Below are positions 9,694 to 20,900 of a stretch of 64,000 nucleotides of DNA, piece after piece; within the stretch, counting starts at the first letter, position 1, and every line of letters begins with the position of its first letter. Origin of the DNA: Chlorokybus atmophyticus (taxonomy: Eukaryota; Streptophyta; Chlorokybophyceae; Chlorokybales; Chlorokybaceae); NCBI GenBank assembly GCA_009103225.1, contig RHPI01002262.1, positions 412,317-476,316 of the forward strand, read 5' to 3'. The notes beneath the pieces were generated by a model that worked only from the letters and a program-made list of their open reading frames with translations, had not been told where the DNA came from and searched no databases. Both the position numbers and the translations under genes were made by a program.

Positions 9694-11028
9694 ACTCACC
9701 ACACTAGTGCTTGCGTGCGCACTATGTGATGACAGTAATAACAAATGCACAAAACTGTATCCCTAGGTACAGACCGCATCTGATGCAGAATGTGACGCAC
9801 TCACTTAAGCATAGAGGGTGACACTGTGAGTAAACAAGCCACTACGATAGGTAGTGCTGTATACATAGTTCTTTGCATGAGTGGATGATGTGTTACATTG
9901 TTGAGTGAGGTGAATGAACAAGCAACTCAGATATGCTACGTCCTGACTAATGCAGCAAACACACTACTGCCAAGCTCACAGCAATGACAAGCACAGCGCA
10001 CAAGAGCATACACTGTGTCTCACGCAGTACGGCAATTTTTAGCAACTGGTACGGTGTGCTTCCAGTCTAAGTCGCTTCGCAAGCCATTAAAGTCAGAGTC
10101 TTTACCCTTAGTACTCACTCATAGTGTCACCAGTGAGTCTAATGACATGACTTCCTACTTATACATGTAAAATTATGACTGTGCAGTGCCACGCGAGCAC
10201 TAGGCCAACGGTCACATCGAGGCCGTATGCTACTACGCAATCCCCTCAGACTCGATATAGCACAGAGCTAATAACAGGTTCCTAACTAATCAGCTACGCG
10301 CGGTTCCTACAGCGAGGTCGATAGAGTAGCCCTAGCTACATGCTACATGAAGTATGAAGTAGCTAGCAGTAGGCTGGGCCGCGCGCGGTCTTCATGCTGG
10401 TAGCCCGGGCTTGGGGCTGGATGCAGGCATGCTCGAGGAGGACCGGCATGCGAGGGTATTTGGCATGACATCCTCAACGACACAGACGCTTACGGAGTTT
10501 CCCGCGCAAAACAATGAAATAGATGCAAGGAGATGGATAATTACAGCAGTTACAATAGCCGCCACGAGGACGATGGTAAACATACCCAACTAGCATTCTC
10601 AACTAGTAAGCTGGCAATGCAAGTCTTTTCCGCTTCCTTTCGTTACAGCGCCGTAAACTCGTAGCTTTCCCTATACATTGTGGGTAGCTGCTTGAAGTGG
10701 AGATCTTTGGCTTGAACTCTGTTGCAATAACAGTTCTTGAACTTGAAAAATATAAATGTTGTGAGAGTGTGTTTGTATTGTGAGTATAGTGCATGCCGAC
10801 GAAAAGCCTGCAGCTGTCCCACACAGATTGCAACCACCCCGACACCACTACTTTATCAAAAAGCCGACCCTGTTCTTTTCACACCAGTAAATTGTACGGT
10901 ATTGTGCATTACATGCTTGCATTGCTACGGTTAAGGTGTGTGCAAAGAGCATTGAGAGTAAGTTAGCGCGAACCAAGTGATGCTTTCTGTGCTCATTCAT
11001 GGGATTACCGTATTGTGAATGCATACAT
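9694..11028. other. No gene recognised
   Basis: About 1.3 kb with frequent stops on both strands. No LTR end, tRNA or conserved protein was seen. It could hold the missing 5' LTR of the methyltransferase-bearing element, but I found no matching terminus or primer site. Confidence 0.4.
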
Positions 11029-11071
11029 GTCAGAAACACTCAATGCATGATATGCATTAAGTGTTTCTGAC
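11029..11071. repeat. 43-bp near-perfect palindrome
   Basis: GTCAGAAACACT pairs with AGTGTTTCTGAC. Inside this, one mismatched base pair is followed by AATGCAT/ATGCATT and a 3-base centre (GAT). No gene adjoins it. Confidence 0.85.
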
Positions 11072-11173
11072 TTGTAAGCTTGCAACTACCAGAAGAACAA
11101 CCGTTGTGCCTTACCTCATCATTGCCTATTATCACACCTCCTCATTATCATAAATAGTAGGAGAGCGAGCTGT

Positions 11174-11560
11174 GTGTTGAAGATATTCCTACATCCAGGC
11201 GAACGGTCAGCTTGCCCTCTGAATAGGAATGGCCGCGAGAAGGCTCTAGGCGAGGACTCAAGTCGAAGGTTCCAGGCGCGTGAGGGTTCCAGGCGCGGAC
11301 TCGAGTCCGGAGTCTGGCGACTTCCAGACCTGCACGAGAATCGTCATAACTCGGTGGTTACTGCACCGATTTGGACGTTCTAGAGCTTAGTAGATAGCCC
11401 TTGAAAGTAGCTACAAGATGCTTCTTAGAACGCAGCATTCAAATGAGTGTAGCAAACGTAGTGGCTTCTAGAGTAGACAGGTGTATTCCTGGCGGGTATA
11501 AAACCCGCGGACATGATGGCAATAGATGGTCTTAATCTTAGTCTTGTTGTTGCAGCCTCT
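11174..11560 (+). other. Possible degraded LTR-like promoter region
   Basis: A GC-rich block with short internal inverted repeats is followed by a TATA box (GGTATAAAACCC near 11498) and a T-rich stretch. The layout resembles the solo LTR at 9021, including a CATAACTCGGTGG-like tract before the TATA. No terminal repeats or target duplication were found, so this is only a resemblance. Confidence 0.25.
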
Positions 11561-11876
11561 TGGCGTTGCTGTTGAGTGGCGTGCACACATGTGCATGTGT
11601 AGGTTTGTCAACGCATCTCAACACTGTGCTGGGCAAGATTCATTTTCACATATAAGACACAACCAGGTTTTCAACACACGGCAAGCAACATCTCTAATTC
11701 ACAAAGAGCACAAGCTTTGCAATTGCATATATACGGTTATTCACAAGAGTCCAAGCCTGCGTCCTTATCAGGATTTTGAGGCTTGATGTGCCATTGCACC
11801 AAGGAGCGGTGCAATGCAAGGCAACCGCATGCACAACGTTGTTGCTCACACCACGCACACGTGTACACAGCAAGGC

Positions 11877-12221
11877 TTACCAAACTGGCACAAGACTGCA
11901 TATCCGGGAAGGAGAACACTCGGAGAAGTACACTCTGATTGGGTGACACCAACGTTGCGTCACTCCTCCCAACCAGTAGTCAGGTGTAGTAGAATCATTG
12001 CCAGGCTTAACCTTCCATGTCGGCTCGTAGACACGCATAGATACGGGTCTGCCACGACAGCGAAGAGGTGACCAGTATGCTGGCGTATACCAGCAAGGCC
12101 AGTCGCTAGTTGACAGCCAGACAAACGGGGGCGATGGGATCACCACCGCTGTGCCACCCCAACACGGCTCTGTCACCTCCACCACCTCCTCCACATTTGT
12201 TGTGAGGAGGCCAGCGCTCAC
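11877..12221 (-). CDS. Unrecognised 114-residue ORF
   Basis: An open frame with an unusually high tryptophan and tyrosine content (WLSTSDWPCWYTPAYWSPL among its residues) and no stop for 114 codons. I do not recognise a domain. There is no signal peptide or clear membrane segment. It has no gene neighbours within about 2.7 kb. It could be a fragment of a transposon gene or a chance ORF; the composition is odd for chance, but nothing else supports it. Confidence 0.2.
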   Translation of the reverse strand: MSAGLLTTNVEEVVEVTEPCWGGTAVVIPSPPFVWLSTSDWPCWYTPAYWSPLRCRGRPVSMRVYEPTWKVKPGNDSTTPDYWLGGVTQRWCHPIRVYFSECSPSRICSLVPVW

Positions 12222-12314
12222 GGATGTAGCCTTACTTTTGCTGGGCCATATTGCTGTGTCGCCGCCATTATAGACCAGCTAGCCCACATGTACAAGACTA
12301 AGAGCATCCATCTG

Positions 12315-12400
12315 TTACGAAATGAGGGGTTTTGCACTAGGCACATCAGCACCAGGCGCTGATGGTTGAGGATCTCTATGGATTTATGCTACAATTGTAA
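12315..12400 (+). repeat. Dispersed repeat, copy 1
   Basis: Matches 25351-25438 in the same orientation. The shared tracts include GGCGC-GATGGTTGA and GGATTTATGCTACAAT. Both copies lie in gene-free DNA, so this is a dispersed repeat of unknown class. Confidence 0.6.
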
Positions 12401-12977
12401 CACAACCTTGCCCAAGGCACTGCAAACCTTTGGGATGACAGACCGTCATCTTAAAATCCCGAGGAACAAGACATCGAATTCACCATAAAAATTGTATCAA
12501 GCACCAGCTTCCACGACAGCTATCAGCACAACATGAGTTTGCGAGTTTGAGACAGAGCGTACCATGGTCGTGTCATCACTACATTCAGGGGCCATATTGG
12601 GGTCTTGCAGGGGTTGAAATTTTCAACTTGAGAATGCGTTTGGAGGGTCTGAAGGTGTGTGGTGTCTAGAGCGGTGGAGTCATAATAGGGTTTGAAGGGT
12701 CTGCTGGTGGGGTTTGCGACTGCACATCTCATCAAGCAAATCTCACGGCGCCAATTAGAGTGTCACGAAGGTCTGCACGTGGCACTAGACTTCTGCTAGA
12801 GTTATATCTCTTAAGCTTATATGGCTTTAACGATAGGGCTTTCTTGAACATGCACATTTTAGCTGCTGCACTGGTCTTGTAAGACCAGTGCAGAGGTCTT
12901 TTATGAATATATTGTGCCAGTATCAAACTTGTTGGCTTTTCGCAACATATTTTTCTCATCACTTGTCTAAAAGTTAT

Positions 12978-13300
12978 TTGTGCCAGATCCGACAAACTGG
13001 TAAAAAGTCTAGCCTTAGCAAGCCAAGCCTGGCACGAAGTCCTCGAAATTAGCACTGTCAATTAAAATTGTGCCATCAACGGCAAACTGGTAGAAGTCAG
13101 GGCTTCATAAGCTAGTATTGGCATGAAAGTTCTCGAAATCAGCACGAGCAATAAGCAGTTTATGCGCATCAATGGCAGACTAGTAGAGTCTAGCCTTGAC
13201 AAGCCAGTCTTGGCACGAAGTTCTCAAAACCAGCACTAACAAGTAGATTATGCCATCAACGGTTGTAAACTTGCAATGAAAGCACTGGTCTTATGTAGTT
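12978..13300. repeat. Degenerate 90-bp tandem repeat
   Basis: Three full units and one partial unit begin at about 12981, 13071, 13162 and 13251 (spacing 88-91 bp). Each has TGCCATCAACGGCAAACTGG or a variant near its start, a middle part AAGTCTAGCCTT--CAAGCCA, and CTTGGCACGAAGTTCTC-AAA. Unit-to-unit divergence is high. No ORF follows the repeat period. Confidence 0.7.
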
Positions 13301-13530
13301 TGTTGCAATATTGGCACAGGTGTTGTCAATGCCGGAGCAGGCTGGGAAGTGTTTGTGCTGATGTTGGCAATAAGACTTTGAGCTATTATTAGTGATGAGT
13401 GGCCTGTTTCAGAGTTGGTACTGAACGCTTTGTGCCCGCAATTTGTAAGAGAATTAAGACTCTTTACTGACACAAGCCGTTTTGTGCAAGGTTTTAGGAA
13501 ATCTCGGTATAGGCCCGAAAGGCAGGTGCT

Positions 13531-13561
13531 AGTATTGGCACAAACAGTTTGTGCCAATACT
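13531..13561. repeat. 31-bp perfect palindrome
   Basis: AGTATTGGCACAAAC is followed by a single A and its exact reverse complement. It lies just beyond the 90-bp tandem repeats and shares their TTGGCAC word. Confidence 0.85.
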
Positions 13562-13579
13562 GGCACAACCTGCATGCAT

Positions 13580-14946
13580 CATGTGGGTGCGTGGGTCGCA
13601 GCCAATATCCTCAGCAATGCACGCCGCATTGGCAAACTTACATTGCGAAATCACAAAAACAAGATACGAATTTAGGTGCGTTTACCACGCATAGGTTGCA
13701 AGTGGCTGCTGTCATGCTTGCTGACAACAACTCTTGTGTTGTTCAGGTGTAATTAGCATCATGTACACGCACGCGCACACGCGCTGTATGCAAACCCAAA
13801 GTGCGTCAAATGTGTCACCAATTGTCACTTGTTTCCTATTTATTAATATCAATGTCCTTTTTATGCACAATCTGGCATGATGTGCAGTGACATCATAAAC
13901 AACCCCTACTTATCAGATGTTTAAGTACTGCGCAAGCTAACCTTACATTTCTACAAGTTTATGCTCCGATTCCATGATATAAGCAGCATTGCGAAAGAAT
14001 CTGCAACGTCGCAATCCTGTTGCAGTCGATCACTCGCGCAATCTATCGCACACGTCAAGCAGTCCATTTGCGGCATATCTCATATGCCTTATTGATAGCA
14101 TCATACGGATCAACATAAGTTGCCACAAGCCACAATCAGGGGGTGATAATGCATGCCATCGGTTGGGCATAGTGACGGCGCTACGCGGCTATTGCATTTG
14201 TTGTGCTGCGGCTATGTGCTTGCAATTGTTGTAGTAAATTTTATATACCTGCTTGCAGTGCTGCCGTCGCGCTCTAGATTGCCTTGCCTCTGCCTTCAAC
14301 GCCGCCCTCACCCAAGCGCCTCTTGCACAGGTCTGCCTATCCCTTTGCCCCAACCTCTGCGTGTCTACTCGCCTGCTGTCCCCTTGCGTCGTTGCACTAA
14401 GCTGCGGTACATAGCTAGTTGTAAGCCCTTGTCTATTCTATTCGCCCTATGGTGTGCTGCTTGCTCTTTGCTGCCTTGCTTGATGTGCGTGCGCATGTGT
14501 GCAAGTTACTTGCATTGATACGACTAGAAAGCCTATACCTTGTGCCCGTCTTTGTGCTTCAAATGCAAGTTACCGTGTCCCACTGGTTGGCCCATGCTTC
14601 TTATCAGGCAGTTGCTGTATCCTATGCCTTGAGGCATGCTGTATTGTATCACATAAGGAGGAGACTATGATAACCCGCTACTTGGCCACCCCTTCAAAAT
14701 TATCAGCTTCCACCTACCTCCATGCCTGTGTGAGCTTGCCAACAACTGCACACAGCACTTTACCTCAGAACACCTAACAACAGCTTCGAGCACCAGCATG
14801 ACAGCTGTTGCTATGTAGGCGCACATCTTGCATGCAACGCACACCAGTGCTTGTGGCTCAGTGGGCACAAATGTCATTGGATTGCCAATTCCAATGTAAA
14901 TTTGCAATGTACAGAAATAAATGCGTGACAATTTCAGGCCCTGAAC
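13580..14946. other. No gene recognised; 3' flank of the DmX-like gene
   Basis: Several short ORFs occur on the plus strand (for example 14153-14518), but they are Cys/Leu-rich by composition and show no family features. The segment just left of 14947 should contain the 3' UTR and poly(A) region of the DmX-like gene on the minus strand. Confidence 0.5.
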
Positions 14947-17900
14947 TTAGCAGAAATTCAGCAGTGCCGCCAGAGCTGGTTGTCTGGATCGATGGCGCTC
15001 ATCGGACTCGCAATATGTGAAGAGGTTGATGTTGCCATCACCGCCACACGACAACAGACCAAGGGATGTTGGCAAAAGCTGCGTGACAGCAGACTGCGAA
15101 ACAATTACATCAGCATAAGCCATATAGCACATGTTGTATGCAATGCCTGCTCATGTCATTACTTTGCTGATGAGTAAGTATGGGCATAGCACACACGTAT
15201 GTACACGCACGCGCACGCACACATGCACGCACAGATGGCGCACACACATGCACATGCGCGCACCCACGGAATCAGAAACATACATGCAATGTAAGAGAGT
15301 GTTGTCTGCGTGGGTGTGCATACGCGTGTGGGCATAGTATGCATAATATGGTAGCACCCACCTGCATGACGCTGTTGCTACCGCGAGCATTGAGGAATGC
15401 GCGCTTGCGATGGACGCCGTGAAAGCTCTGTCTCAGTTCACACGTACTTGCGTCCCACACGTTCACGTCTCCATCACGGCAGCTGGACACGAACGCCTTC
15501 TGCGTCATGGACCTCAAGTGAGCTGACAGCATGCAAGACACAATGTACTATTCAGACAGTAACAAAATGCTAGCTTAAGTTGCAGCACGCTTATAAAAAC
15601 ATCTCACACTGTGCTTCAAGCTTGCCTGTGATGTCATGCTGGCCGGCAATGCGACGATAGAGGTGACACTGTCGCTGTGAGCCTCGCGATTCTCCCAAAC
15701 CGATTCAGACCGACCGCCTTTGATCAACACCAGCATTGTTATGGAACTGCATAATGCCACACAACTATGCTGAGTCCACTACGAACCACACACCTTTGCG
15801 CAAATCATGGACAGCGAGATGGCCCGAGCGCCCTCCACTAGCCAACATCTGTGCGGTGTCTCCGATGCACGTGACAGCGCGTGCACCACCTAAGCAAAGA
15901 CATACTTGGTGAGGCACTCATTGCGATATTTGAACCACCTGCCTGATACAGACAAGTGAAACTCTCATACCAGCATGGCACTTAAATGATGCCACAATTG
16001 CCGAGCGCGGCGGCATCATTGTGTCCCATACACACAAGTTTTCATCATTAGCGGACAAGCCGGCAGCCACCAGAACGCTCTCACTTGAACCCAACATGCT
16101 GACCGCGTTGCCTGTGCACCAATCAACTTACTGCCTGTGCACGAATATGCCATACAAGCAGATGTCTGTGTCCACCTTGCTGTTGAAAGCAGTGACGCGT
16201 GTCGGCAATGCGCCCGTGTTCGAGGCGCCACAACGCAATCGCGCCGTCACCACGCACAAGGGCGAAGCGATGGCCGCTGGCGCTGAAGTCAAGGCCGCAC
16301 ACGGCTGCTGGAGGACTGAGGGACGTACCCGCCTGTTGCAACAACAGAAATGCAGACGGTTAAAGCAACTGCGAATGTGCGCATACATTTGTGCGTTTGT
16401 GTGCGCGTGCGGGAGCACGTCGGTATGCACGCGCGCGCAAAATCTGCACGCGTATCGGCGTATGCACGGGAATTGATTTTGCATATGCGTGTGCGTAGGC
16501 GTGTGCGCATGTGCACACATGTGCTTGATTGCGTGCATACATGGATGCATGCTCGTGGGCACGTGCAAGACCGATTGTAGCAACAAATGTACCGGTGAGT
16601 ACAGCGCCACCGCAGAGTGTTGCCCAAACTGCCACAAGTGCACGTCGCCCTCGACCGATCCCGACAGGTAAAGTGGGCGTACGGGATGCGACGCAAGCAC
16701 CTGTGTTTCCATGTTATTCACAGGGCATCGCGCGTTGGACCAACAGGCATGAATAGGAGCTCCAACACACTGCATGCCTTGCACGTGACGTCGCCATGCC
16801 GTTCGTTCAACACCACCCACGCAGGAGAACCCGCCAGTGCAGCTCTCTCGGACCATGGATCCGGCGGCCACTACACACACACACACACATCACTCACCCG
16901 GCAGTAACGCATATACAACACACACACCATCACCCCTTACCTGTACTTGACTCCACAATGTTGCTGCGGCCGCCTGCTCCACGATGGCATTGACGGCCTG
17001 GCCAGAGATGTGCACATGGCCGCCCTTTCTGAGGTCGAACTCGAGGATGCCGCGTCGGTTGGTCGCGATGGCGAGCCGGTATGGATCACAGGGGTGCGCG
17101 CACACGCCTTCAAGGAGGTCTTTGCTCAAAGAATGTGCGAGCACGGGTTCATTGAGGACGTGGGTGGTGTTCTCGTGTGACCATGACCGAGGAGATTGCG
17201 CATCTTCACGCTCGTGTATATTGTGTATGCTGCGCGCGGGACTATGCATGTGGCCGTGCGAAGGCGCGTGCAGCACAGACACGTCAATGCCAACAAGTGC
17301 ACGCAGCCGGTCCGCGCGCACAAACTGCTGCCACAGCGGCTGAAACCTTGCGGGTACACGCACGTAGCGTAGCGCAGTCTTGCTGTCGCCTGATGTTGGC
17401 TCGTGCATGGGTGCTGCGCTGCTGCTGGCAGCTGGGTTGGGACTTGGCGCTGGACTGATGTTTTCTGCTGCTGTGATGATGAACAGCGCCAGCGGCAGAC
17501 TCGCATGCACCTGGGACTTGGGCGCATCCGTAGGGCCATCATAACCCATACAAGCTGCTGCTGCCTGGTAAGGTATGAGTTAGTCGGTGACACAGTGGCC
17601 TGGATGTCGCAAATAAACCACGATGAGTGAGGCATGCTGCTGCTGCTGCTGCTGTGGTGATTACCCCTCGTGCTGGTTTATTCACCACCATCGCCACCAC
17701 CACCACCACCAACAACAGCATCATAATAATCATCATCATCAGCAGCAGCACCAGTATGATGACGTTGACATCATAATTGTCATCATCATTGCCATCCACC
17801 CGACCATTTGACCGTCCAAGTTTGTACCTGAAGTATGCGGGACCGCAATTGGCGGGCAAGGCCCGTTTTGAGTTTGAACATGCCTTCCACAACCACCATG

Positions 17901-20900
17901 ATGAGGTCCTCGCGCTCTTTGTCCTCGCCGTCATCAAAGGCACTGCGCTTGAGCAGCTCGACACCCGCCTCGTGCATGAAGTGTGCAACGGCGGTCCCAA
18001 GCAGCAACCACGTGTCGGCCTCATTGAGATCCGTCTCACCCGCGCTCGCAGCATTGGAGGTGATGATGCTCTGCCAGCTGATGATGCCAAATAGCTTGCG
18101 CAGTGTTGTCAATGCGTCCAGCAAGCGCGAAGTATTACCCGCAAGCCAAGCTGCCAACACACGAGTGGCGAATGCAGCGAACTCTTGCTTGCCAGCACCT
18201 CTGCATTGCAAAACGCCCGTTAGTATGCAACATGCACATGCATGCACACCCGGGCGCGCACACATCCACATTGCAAGCACGTAAGAACGCACGCACAGAC
18301 ACAGGCGCGCCTGGACACACACATGCACACGCACACACCTGTCTGCTCTTGCATGCTCCTGCTCATCTGCAAACCGCTCGAGCGCTTGCAAGCTTTCCAA
18401 GGGCATCCCCCCCGCATCATTGATACGTGTCATTGGCGCACCGCCATTTGCCCACAGAAGCGGCACTACCGTAGAAATGACGCCTTCAGCAAGGGCACCA
18501 GGCCGGCACCGACGGCGTGTGTCCTTACACTCGTTGTTGACTTCAGTCTCAGCCACATTCAAAGCTGTGTGTAGCGAGGCAGCTACATCGTCATAACCGA
18601 AAGCCAAACAATCAGCCGTGTAAGGCATTCGCAACTGCCGAGCAGCTTGTACAGCCTGTTGGATCGCACACAACACATGCAATGCTCAGCAAGTTGTGAC
18701 TACATAACAAAATGACAACAACGACACACGCGCACTCACCACTTCCAGCAAGGTGGCCTGGTCACAAGCAAACTTCTCACAAGCATACTCGATGTCTTTG
18801 CGAACGGCTTGCACAACGTCTTGATCAATTCCCGCAAAGAGAGCACGCGTGACACACGCTTGCGCTACGCGATGCCGCATGCCCGACTGGACAGAAGCAG
18901 CAAGCAACTCACTACCATTTGCACCATCGGTGATTGTCGATAGCGCACTGAGGGCCTGAAGATGCATTCCACACGCTTCATAGGCAAACGCCGATCGCGA
19001 AGCCGCCGTTGCAACCAACCCTGCGGCACGCAAAGCTGAAGCTGGGATCGCGAGTACCGACCGTCTTGCAGCCAACATACTGCAATACTCGCCAACCGAA
19101 GGGTCCATCACAGAAGGATTGTGGTTGTTCTCTTCAGGCACGACAGCTTGTAAAGCTTCAATATGGTTGCCGAGCAGCCACATTGCCACGGACTTCATCC
19201 ACATGTCGTTCTGTTCTATAGCTAGGGGCATGATGTGGTCCCGCACGAGTTGCATGTAAACGTGGCCGCCATCGCCTTCGCGCAGCCGGCACACGAGCAG
19301 CGCGAGTGCAGGATCTGGCAGCCCCTTTGCGAGGACGTTCGCGGCGTCTTCGAGGCTGCCGCCAATGAGGAAGAAGGCGGCAGCCAGCTCGTGCCGGTGC
19401 TGACCTAGCAGCACGTACGCGTTCTTCAGGGCTGCAGTCTGATGGCGCGGGTCGGTGAAGTCGCGCGCAAGGAACTCAAACATGCGCTTGTCTTTTTCAT
19501 TCCTGCAAGAGCAAACAACTGTAACAAGCGGTGACAACTGTGACAATGATATTACTGTAGCATCTGAGCAACGCTTAAGCGGATACGGCCTGCAGATTTG
19601 TGGCCGATTCTGAAAATGTTGGTTTGCCACTCAAGACTCATATGACTTTGTATACCTGAATGACCATACATACTGGATTTGACAAACTGGTTGAAAGAAT
19701 TGCAGGACAAAGTTAAAGACAGTCCACATGCATCCTGTTAGCAGCCTCTGTGCCACAAGCTGCTCACTCTTGCTCTAAACCTGCAGCATGCGACATGTTT
19801 GTGTCTGCCACATCCCCCAACATTATCTCCTCAAAGAGACACGCGGTGACTTGCTGGCTCATTCATACCTGCTTGTTTTGAAGAGGCCGATGAGGACGGG
19901 GCGGCGGTCCAGAGCCAAGTATAGCAGGGCGCAGTCATGAGGATCTTTTGACTTGACAAACTGCGCCCGTGCGAGCTTCTCCGCCCACGAGCGAAGCGTG
20001 CCGAGGTTGGACACCCAGAACGGCACGCCCAGCGCGCGGACAGCGGGCCACGTCAGCTGCTCCGGCATGATGGTGTTCAGGAGGGACTCCTGCGTCTCCG
20101 AATGCAGAGCCCAGGCGAACTCCCGAGATGTCAACATCGCATGCCCATCACGCCTGCACAGTAACATGGCAGTGTGTTTGCGTGGGCGCATGGGCGCGTG
20201 CACGTGCGTGAGTGCATTTGTGGATGTGCGCGTGCGCAAACATGGTGTCACACATATGCACACACGCGTGCACGCACATACAAGCACAACATGGTAACAC
20301 CCACACCCACACGCCCACAAACACGCCCATGCACGCGCGCCTGGGTAACTGATATAGTTGCATGTGTGCGTATATTACGCGTGTGCGTGCACCTATGTGT
20401 GTGCGCACGCATGCTTGAGTGTGGCCACGATTTAGTCAGCACTCGCTCACCTATGAATGGCAGCCGACATGCGCAGGGCAGTGCGCAAGTGTAGGGCGCC
20501 CGTATCGAAGGACAGGTTGGCATCACGGCCAGCATCGAGCTCCGCAAGGTTGTCAATCAAAGCCAAGAGCTCCACCCTTTCCGTCGCCAACACGCCCGGA
20601 AGATCAGGCTTGCCGGCAACGAGCTCAGCTAACGACTCAGCTTCTTGTTGGCTCATCGGCTTGGACCCAACATGATCATTGCCGGTATTGTTGCCGCCTT
20701 CCGTCCCACCACTGCGTGCGCTGAAGAGGCCAGTTGCGCCTCCGACGCCACCCAACGTGCTAAACAACTTCACGCGATTGATGGTTTCTGTTGGCGGCTC
20801 TGTAGTGCTGCCAGCATTCTGCACATTACCGGCACTCAGCATACCAGAAGACAGCTCGTCCGAGCTTGCTGCTGACTCTGCTGCCTTCAAGTCCAACACA

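Noticed and set aside
11174..11560. A third LTR
   Set aside because: TATA and layout are suggestive, but no TG...CA ends, no target duplication and no primer site; kept only as a low-confidence note.
14153..14670. Cys/Leu-rich ORFs on the plus strand
   Set aside because: No family features and overlapping open frames; probably composition only.
16128..16886. 252-residue minus-strand ORF as one exon
   Set aside because: It reads through TG/CA-rich introns. Only the VLASHPVRPLYLSGSVEG part matches the WD protein; the rest is intron or a shadow of the next exon in another frame.
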